This document shows, in pieces, positions 5,867 to 10,412 of a stretch of 10,412 bases of DNA. Origin of the DNA: AC-69 sp036519575 (GTDB lineage: Bacteria; Actinomycetota; UBA4738; HRBIN12); assembly GCA_036519575.1 (NCBI GenBank), contig DATDKZ010000129.1:1-10412 (forward strand). Direction: 5' to 3'. Position 1 is the first letter of the stretch; every line of letters begins with the position of its first letter. Under the pieces are notes generated by a model, which was not told the DNA's origin, searched no databases, and was given only the letters and a program-made list of their open reading frames with translations. The translations under genes were made by a program, and so were the position numbers.

Positions 5867-6967
5867 CTAAGTGGGGCGTCGCAGGCGGGCTCGCACGGCG
5901 GGCCCACGTCCGGCCGCCTCCCCTCGCATCTCGGCCAGCTCCTCGAGCAGCTTTCGCTGCTCCTTCCCCAGGTCTCTCGGCGTCCCCACATGGATCGTGA
6001 GATAGAGATCCCCTCGCCCCCGGCGTCCCAGGTTGGGGATGCCCTTGCCCCGAAGACGGATCACCGTGCCCGACTCCGTCCCCGCGCCGAGCCTCACCCG
6101 CTCAAGGCCGTCTAGGGTCTCGACCTCGAGCTCGGCCCCAAGTGCGGCCTGCACCATCGGCACCTCCACCACCGCCAACAGGTCCTGGCCTCGGCGCTCG
6201 AAGACCGGGCTCTCCCGCACGGCGATCGACAGGAACAGGTCCCCGGGCGGACCACCCGCCCGACCGGCGTGTCCCTGGCCCGGGACCCGAAGCTCCACTC
6301 CGTGCGCCACCCCAGCTGGAATGTCGACCGGGACGGTGCGCTCGGCCGACACCCTGCCCTCGCCCCGGCATCGCTCGCACTTCGCCTGGATCTCCTGCCC
6401 CGTCCCCTCACACGTGGTGCACCCGCGGGCCGTCATCACCGTTCCGAAGATGCTGCGTCGAACCTCCTGGACCTGTCCGGTACCGCCGCAGGTTCGGCAG
6501 CGGGTGGGCGAGGACCCTGGCTCCGCACCGGAGCCCTCGCAGCGGTCGCAGGTCTGGAGGGCGTCCACCGAGACGTCCCGGCGGATCCCGAACGCCGCCT
6601 CCTCGAATGACAGCATGACCGCGGTCCGAAGGTCCTCCCCGCGGCGGGTCCGGGTCCGCGGGGTGGGCTCGCGGCGCCGCCCGAACGTCCCGGTGCCGAA
6701 GAACGCCTCGAAGATCTCGCTGATGTCGGCGAACGGGAAGGCCTCGGGACCCCCCCGTCCATAGAGGTCGTAGCGCTCCCGCTTGCCCGGGTCCGACAGG
6801 ATCTCGTAGGCCGCCGTGACCTCCTTGAACCGCTCCTCGGTCGCGGGGTCGCCACTCGAGTCCGGATGCAGCTCCCGAGCCAGGCGTCGGTACGCCTTCC
6901 TGATCTCGTCCTGCGTGGCCGTCCGTGGGATGCCCAGGATCTCGTACAGGTCGCGGAGGCTCGCCAT
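5867..6967 (-). CDS. dnaJ: Molecular chaperone DnaJ (Hsp40)
   Basis: Type I J-protein that delivers unfolded clients to DnaK and stimulates its ATPase. The 366-residue product has all domains: J domain at about 5-70 with HPD at 34-36; a short Gly/Phe region (about 71-97, DISEIFEAFFGTG); a zinc region with four CxxCxGxG repeats at 140-147 (CDRCEGSG), 157-164 (CRTCGGTG), 183-190 (CTTCEGTG) and 197-204 (CERCRGEG); then the two substrate-binding beta domains, including DIPAGV and GDLFLSI. The ATG at 6965-6967 opens MASLRDLYEILGI, as expected; the frame extends to 7132 but that portion is hrcA shadow. It starts two bases after the hrcA stop, so the two are co-transcribed and likely under CIRCE control. 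dnaK and grpE are not in the window; actinobacteria often have a second DnaJ encoded next to hrcA. Confidence 0.96.
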   Translation of the reverse strand: MASLRDLYEILGIPRTATQDEIRKAYRRLARELHPDSSGDPATEERFKEVTAAYEILSDPGKRERYDLYGRGGPEAFPFADISEIFEAFFGTGTFGRRREPTPRTRTRRGEDLRTAVMLSFEEAAFGIRRDVSVDALQTCDRCEGSGAEPGSSPTRCRTCGGTGQVQEVRRSIFGTVMTARGCTTCEGTGQEIQAKCERCRGEGRVSAERTVPVDIPAGVAHGVELRVPGQGHAGRAGGPPGDLFLSIAVRESPVFERRGQDLLAVVEVPMVQAALGAELEVETLDGLERVRLGAGTESGTVIRLRGKGIPNLGRRGRGDLYLTIHVGTPRDLGKEQRKLLEELAEMRGEAAGRGPAVRARLRRPT

Positions 6968-6969
6968 GG

Positions 6970-8013
6970 CTACGCGCCGAGCTCGGTAGCGAGCTCGGAC
7001 AGCCGCTTGGCCACCGCCCGGACGGAGGCCACCACCGTCAGGTAGTCCATGGCGGTGGGCCCGACGACCCCGATGGTGCCGACCGGCGTGTCCCCCACCC
7101 GGAACGGGGCGGCCACGATGGCTGCCTCCCACTCGCCGGTGGTCGGATGCTCGGCGCCGATCGTCACCGACACGTCGCCTCCCGATCCCACCTGGCGGAG
7201 CAGCCGATGGAGCTCGGATTCGTGCTCGAGGGCCTCGATCAAGCGGTGGACGGTCTCGCGGCGCCAGTGGGCCACCTCGTCGGCCAGGTTCGCCACGCCC
7301 CCGACGAGCACGTGGTCCCCACCCTTGCCCCGTTGCATGTCTCGGAGCGTGTCGGCAACCGCCATCAGCAAGTCGCGCTCGGCCGGATCGGATTCCCCGG
7401 CCAGGCGGAGCGCTCGGGCCTGAGCCTCGGCCATCGTCCGACCCGCGAAGGAGTCACCGATCCTCCGCTCCAGCGCCTCCAGGGCTCGTGCGTCGAGTTC
7501 GCGTGGCCGGTCCACGAGAGCCTTCTCCACCCGGCCGTGCTGGCCGATCACGAGCACCATGATCGAGGGGCCGAGGTCGACGATGTCGGCCCGTACCAAC
7601 TGTTCGTCGGACATGCTTGGCGGCACGGCCAGGCCGGCGTACTGGGTCAGGCGTGACAGGAGTTGGGTGGTTCCCTTGAGCACCTCCTCCAGGTCCAGCA
7701 TGGTCTCGGCGAAGAACCCGGTGATGGCCCGGCGTTGGACGTCAGGCAGCCGGCCACCCGCCGGCAACGTGTCCACGTAACCGCGGTACCCGAGATCGGT
7801 GGGGATCCGCCCGGCAGACGTGTGGGGGTGGGTCAGATACCCCATCTCCTCCAGAGCGGCCATCTCGTTTCGGATCGTCGCCGAGGAGACGCCGAGCCCC
7901 GTGCTCTCCGCGATGGTCTCGCTGCCCACCGGCTCCCCGGTACGCACGTACTCCTCCACGACCGCACGGAGCACGGCGATCTTCCTCCCGCCGAGGTCGG
8001 AGGGTTCTCCCAT
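6970..8013 (-). CDS. hrcA: Heat-inducible transcription repressor HrcA
   Basis: Repressor of class I heat-shock genes that binds the CIRCE inverted repeat and is kept active by GroEL in characterised bacteria. The 347-residue length is normal. The N-terminal winged helix (about 1-75) includes VSSATIRNEMAALEEMGYLTHPHTSAGRIPTDLGYRGYVD, a strong family signature. The rest is the GAF-like and dimerisation part, ending in AMDYLTVVASVRAVAKRLSELATE. The ATG at 8011-8013 lies 12 bases from a near-consensus CIRCE, so the gene very likely represses itself. The upstream TAGGG is only a weak ribosome binding site. dnaJ follows at once. On the other side, hemW would be expected directly upstream, but an oppositely oriented sigma factor and membrane protein pair lies between. 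Confidence 0.96.
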   Translation of the reverse strand: MGEPSDLGGRKIAVLRAVVEEYVRTGEPVGSETIAESTGLGVSSATIRNEMAALEEMGYLTHPHTSAGRIPTDLGYRGYVDTLPAGGRLPDVQRRAITGFFAETMLDLEEVLKGTTQLLSRLTQYAGLAVPPSMSDEQLVRADIVDLGPSIMVLVIGQHGRVEKALVDRPRELDARALEALERRIGDSFAGRTMAEAQARALRLAGESDPAERDLLMAVADTLRDMQRGKGGDHVLVGGVANLADEVAHWRRETVHRLIEALEHESELHRLLRQVGSGGDVSVTIGAEHPTTGEWEAAIVAAPFRVGDTPVGTIGVVGPTAMDYLTVVASVRAVAKRLSELATELGA

Positions 8014-8025
8014 GGCCCTACATTC

Positions 8026-8051
8026 TTAGCAGTCGCGAAGGAGAGTGCTAG
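8026..8051 (-). promoter_or_regulatory. CIRCE operator upstream of hrcA, with 8-base spacer
   Basis: On the minus strand the arms are CTAGCACTC (8043-8051) and GACTGCTAA (8026-8034), separated by eight bases. The consensus is TTAGCACTC-N9-GAGTGCTAA, so 16 of 18 arm positions match and the spacer is one base short. Its place just before hrcA fits HrcA autoregulation of hrcA-dnaJ. Confidence 0.82.
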
Positions 8052-8068
8052 CTTCGCCGTCCCAAACC

Positions 8069-8074
8069 TGTCAA
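8069..8074 (-). promoter_or_regulatory. -35 box of the hrcA promoter
   Basis: A perfect TTGACA on the minus strand. Seventeen to eighteen bases further on lies the CTAGCAC of the CIRCE left arm, which would occupy the -10 position (best hexamer TAGCAC, a poor match). Operator and promoter would therefore overlap, so HrcA binding would block polymerase. The -10 assignment is inferred. Confidence 0.6.
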
Positions 8075-8089
8075 CCGCGAGACGGCCTG

Positions 8090-8632
8090 GTGCGTCTATC
8101 GGTGAGAGAGAGGCGTGAGCTGATCGACGAGGTCGCCATCCGGGAGTTCCTCCACACCTTCTACCCCAGGCTGGTCGGTGGCCTCTCGCTGGTGGCGGGA
8201 AGCCGGGCCGCCGCGGAGGACGCCGTCCAGGAGGCGGTGGCCAGGGCCTGGGAACGATCCGAGCGTGGGGAGGAGATCGACTCGTTGACCGCGTGGGTGA
8301 CGGCGGTATCGCTGAACCTGGCGCGGAGCCGGCGGCGGCGGGTGGTTGCCGAGCGCCGGGCCCGATCCCGGCTCGGGACGAGAGAACGCTCACCGATCGC
8401 CGACCCGGAGGATCGCGTGGACATCACCCGGGCCCTCGCGTCGCTCCCAAGGCGACAGCGCGAGGCCACGGTGCTCCGCTACTACCTGGGGATGGACGTG
8501 AAGGAGGTCGCCGACGCGCTCGGGATGAGCGAGGGCACGGCGAAGACCACGCTGTTCCGAGCGCGGCGAGCGCTGGCACGGGCACTCGGCGAGTCGGACC
8601 TGGAGGAGGCGAACGACCGTGGCGAAGCTTGA
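8090..8632 (+). CDS. ECF RNA polymerase sigma factor (SigE-like)
   Basis: Extracytoplasmic-function sigma factor that directs RNA polymerase to a stress or envelope regulon. From the GTG at 8090 it has 180 residues. Region 2 (about 20-80) contains AAEDAVQEAVARAWE and the LTAWVTAVSLNLARSRRRR segment. Region 4 (about 115-168) has the ALASLPRRQREATVLRYYLGMDVKEVADALGMSEGTAKTTLFRARRAL helix-turn-helix. The frame opens at a GTG at 8045, but that codon sits inside the hrcA CIRCE arm; GTG at 8090 or 8102 are more likely starts, none with a clear ribosome binding site. It is divergent from hrcA and overlaps the next gene by 14 bases, the classic sigma factor/anti-sigma arrangement. The regulon cannot be told from the sequence; no convincing autoregulatory AAC-type -35 motif was seen. 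Confidence 0.9.
   Translation: MRLSVRERRELIDEVAIREFLHTFYPRLVGGLSLVAGSRAAAEDAVQEAVARAWERSERGEEIDSLTAWVTAVSLNLARSRRRRVVAERRARSRLGTRERSPIADPEDRVDITRALASLPRRQREATVLRYYLGMDVKEVADALGMSEGTAKTTLFRARRALARALGESDLEEANDRGEA
8602..8609 (+). promoter_or_regulatory. Shine-Dalgarno site for the membrane protein gene
   Basis: GGAGGAGG, nine bases before the GTG at 8619, lies inside the end of the sigma factor gene. It sets the start of the downstream gene and supports coupled translation of the pair. Confidence 0.7.
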
Positions 8633-9608
8633 CGACCGTCTGAGGAGGGAACTCGAGGGGGCCACCCGTCCGGCGGATCCCGCAGGGGTGTACGAGGAGC
8701 TCATCCGGCGCCGCGAACGAAGGCGGATCTCGCGGAGGATCGAGGCGACGGCACTCGCCCTAGCGGTTGTGGCCGGCACCATCGCAGGCACCTACGGACT
8801 GTCCCGCGTGTTCTCGGTCGACACCACGACTGCCGGTGGGGACGGCTCTCCTTCGGTGAGCACCCCGCCCATCTCCCCGAGTCCTTCGCCTCCCAAGGCG
8901 ACATCCGATATCGGCCTGGGGTTCCCGGTGTGCAACGTGACCTCGGTCCAGGGCCAGTTGGGTACCGCGCCAGGCGTCTGGACGGCCTACGTCGCCACTA
9001 AACGCGGCGACGTCGGGCCGTGCCCGAACGCGAGCGACGCGGACAACGTCGTGGCCATCGACGTCACCGGCGATGGTCAGGCCGATGCTGCGTACGGACC
9101 GATCGCGTGCGACGTGGCATGCTCCGCCTTCGCCGCTCCCGACGTCGACGGTGACGGCACCGGGGAGCTGCTCGTGCAGGACGTCGCGTTCAGCATCGCC
9201 GGCCTGCGGCTGTTCGAGGTTACCGGGGGCGACGGGCCGGACGCGGGCCGGGCGATCCTGTCCCCCGTGACCGTGGCGCCGCCGGGCGACCCAGCGGCGG
9301 GATACGAGCCCGGGAAGGAACTACGGCTGTGGCTTGGCGGTGACGCGTTCCGGCTCGACGCGCTGCGATGTGAGTCGGGGCCGGACGGCCGGGTGCTGGT
9401 GTCGACCTCGGCCGAGTCCAAGCCTCACGATTCCCCCGATGCCGTCTGGTATGCGCACGAGACGACCCTCAAGCTGCGAGATGATGGAACGCTTGACGTA
9501 GTCGGGACGCGGGACTTCCAGGAACCGGCGACCTCCGAATCGCCGTCGTTCGCCACGCGGGGAGGGCTCTGCGGCGCCAGACTCCCTTCGTTCTACGCGG
9601 GTGACTAG
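8619..9608 (+). CDS. Single-pass membrane protein with DxDxDG loops, putative anti-sigma/sensor partner
   Basis: Not a protein I recognise by name. It has 329 residues. The cytoplasmic part (1-40) is charged (DDRLRRELEG...EELIRRRERRRISRR). One transmembrane helix spans about 41-64, and a Ser/Pro/Thr-rich linker about 68-95. An outside domain of about 230 residues has six cysteines (105, 135, 164, 168, 251, 318) that could form three disulfides. Two calcium-loop-like motifs lie in it: DVTGDGQAD (148-156) and DVDGDGTGE (175-183), resembling FG-GAP or EF-hand-type loops. The 14-base overlap with the ECF gene and the membrane topology suggest it holds the sigma factor at the membrane and responds to an outside signal (inference). 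The usual zinc anti-sigma motif HxxxCxxC is absent; there is no cysteine before the membrane helix. It could instead be a secreted-type structural protein co-expressed with the sigma factor. Confidence 0.82.
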   Translation: MAKLDDRLRRELEGATRPADPAGVYEELIRRRERRRISRRIEATALALAVVAGTIAGTYGLSRVFSVDTTTAGGDGSPSVSTPPISPSPSPPKATSDIGLGFPVCNVTSVQGQLGTAPGVWTAYVATKRGDVGPCPNASDADNVVAIDVTGDGQADAAYGPIACDVACSAFAAPDVDGDGTGELLVQDVAFSIAGLRLFEVTGGDGPDAGRAILSPVTVAPPGDPAAGYEPGKELRLWLGGDAFRLDALRCESGPDGRVLVSTSAESKPHDSPDAVWYAHETTLKLRDDGTLDVVGTRDFQEPATSESPSFATRGGLCGARLPSFYAGD

Positions 9609-10412
9609 CCTGCGAGGCTGAGGACGAGTTCGTTCAGCAAAAGCATGCCTCGCTCGGTCGGCACCAGATGGCCGTTCCGACGGCGGAGGAGTCCCTGCTG
9701 CAGGAAGTCCGAGGCGACGTCGCCGGCGACCGAGGTGGCGGGCACGCCCTCGAGGATTCGGAGCTTCAGGAAGATCTCTTCGAGCCGCTCGTCCTGCACC
9801 GTGAGGCGCTCCTCGCCGCCCACCGGGCGCAGGCCGTGCTCCACCGCTTCCAGGTACTCGGTTGGTGGGCGGAGGTTCCACCACCTTCGCACGTCGCGAT
9901 ACGAGTGGGCCCCTGCTCCCAGCCCGAGGTACGGCTGCTTCCGCCAGTACCCCAGGTTGTGCTTGCACTCGAAGCCCGAGAGCGCCCAGTTCGACACCTC
10001 GTAGTGGCGGTAGCCGGCATCGGCGAGCAGTTCGCACGCGAGATCGAACATGTCGGCTTGCAGGTCCGGCTCGGGCCCCGGCACCAGCCCTGCCTGGACC
10101 TTGCGACCGAGCGGCGTGGCCGGCTCGATCGTGAGCGCGTACGCGGACACGTGCTCGGGCGCGAGCGCGATCGCCTCGCGCACGGTGTGCTCCCACGACT
10201 CGGTGGTCTCCCCGTCGGTGCCATAGATCAGATCGAGATTCACGTTGTCGTATCCGGCAGAGCGGGCCGCACGGAACGCGGCGCGGACCGACGCCGGCCC
10301 ATGGATCCGCTCGAGCGACGCGAGCACCGCCGGGTCGAAGGACTGCGCGCCCATCGAGAGGCGGTCATACCCCGCCTCGCGGAGCGACCCGAGCGACCCC
10401 TCGTCGACGGTG
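9605..10412 (-). CDS. hemW: HemW, heme chaperone/radical SAM protein (C-terminal part)
   Basis: Radical SAM protein formerly annotated as oxygen-independent coproporphyrinogen III oxidase-like; HemW proteins bind heme and pass it to respiratory enzymes. About 269 residues are present, running off the right edge. The N-terminal CxxxCxxC cluster motif lies outside the window, so HemN versus HemW cannot be judged from it. Visible family motifs are TVDEGSL and YDRLSMGAQSFD (first 26 or so residues), NVNLDLIYGTDGE, HVSAYALTIEPATPL, HYEVSNWA and the HemW-type HNLGYWRKQPYLGLGAGAHSY. The C-terminal winged-helix part (ERLEEIFLKLRI...LVPTERGMLLLNELV) is complete. The stop at 9605-9607 overlaps the stop of the convergent membrane protein gene. 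hemW next to hrcA and dnaJ is a conserved bacterial order, interrupted here by two plus-strand genes. Confidence 0.93.
   Translation of the reverse strand, partial: TVDEGSLGSLREAGYDRLSMGAQSFDPAVLASLERIHGPASVRAAFRAARSAGYDNVNLDLIYGTDGETTESWEHTVREAIALAPEHVSAYALTIEPATPLGRKVQAGLVPGPEPDLQADMFDLACELLADAGYRHYEVSNWALSGFECKHNLGYWRKQPYLGLGAGAHSYRDVRRWWNLRPPTEYLEAVEHGLRPVGGEERLTVQDERLEEIFLKLRILEGVPATSVAGDVASDFLQQGLLRRRNGHLVPTERGMLLLNELVLSLAG

Noticed and set aside
6968..7132. Upstream extension of the dnaJ frame by 55 codons.
   Set aside because: It overlaps the end of hrcA, is Gly/Arg/His-rich and precedes a standard DnaJ N-terminus (MASLRDLYEILGI).
8045..8089. Sigma factor starting at the GTG at 8045.
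   Set aside because: That codon is inside the CIRCE arm and the added residues (MLASPSQTCQPRDGL) do not resemble a sigma factor N-terminus.
9321..10196. A 291-codon minus-strand open frame overlapping hemW and the membrane protein gene.
   Set aside because: It is rich in Arg, Ala, Gly and Pro with no domain, while the hemW frame has clear family motifs over the same DNA.

Overview
The window is dense, GC-rich DNA that reads as a member of the Actinomycetota. The evidence is a HrcA/DnaJ/HIT/PhoH/YbeY/CBS-protein/cytidine deaminase gene order, many GTG or TTG starts, a long-form deoxyribose-phosphate aldolase and a SigE-like ECF sigma factor. I cannot place it to genus; an uncultured or deep-branching actinobacterial lineage is plausible (inference).

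Layout. The left 8 kb is almost entirely one minus-strand series, read from right to left: hrcA (6970-8013), dnaJ (5867-6967), a HIT-family protein (5496-5843), phoH (3320 to about 5380), ybeY (2890-3327), a CNNM/CBS-domain membrane protein (1607-2893), cdd (1192-1647), deoC (175-1134) and the first 56 codons of an aldehyde dehydrogenase that runs off the left edge. Most junctions overlap or are a few bases apart. The clear break lies between the HIT gene and phoH, where a perfect 9-bp hairpin followed by TTTT looks like an intrinsic terminator. Upstream of hrcA there is a TTGACA -35 box and a near-consensus CIRCE operator, so hrcA-dnaJ is probably a self-regulated heat-shock unit.

On the plus strand, divergent from hrcA, an ECF sigma factor (about 8090-8632) overlaps a single-pass membrane protein (8619-9608). 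That protein has an outside domain with calcium-loop-like DxDxDG motifs and is probably the sigma factor's regulator. It converges on hemW (9605 to the right edge), with the two stop codons sharing one CTAG.

The standout is inside phoH: a 360-residue intein (3626-4705) inserted between the Walker A and Walker B regions. It begins with Ala, ends in THN before a Thr, and has the Trp/Cys/Thr residues that mark the rare class 3 splicing mechanism. It also carries two LAGLIDADG motifs with acidic residues intact, so it may still be a homing element.

How the genes work together: hrcA and dnaJ serve heat-shock control and protein folding; PhoH and YbeY are partners in RNA/ribosome metabolism; cdd, deoC and the aldehyde dehydrogenase form a plausible pyrimidine-deoxynucleoside salvage line, from deoxycytidine through deoxyribose-5-phosphate to acetaldehyde and on to acetate or acetyl-CoA. 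I found no tRNA, rRNA, CRISPR array or insertion sequence. No gene-free stretch exceeds 300 bases.
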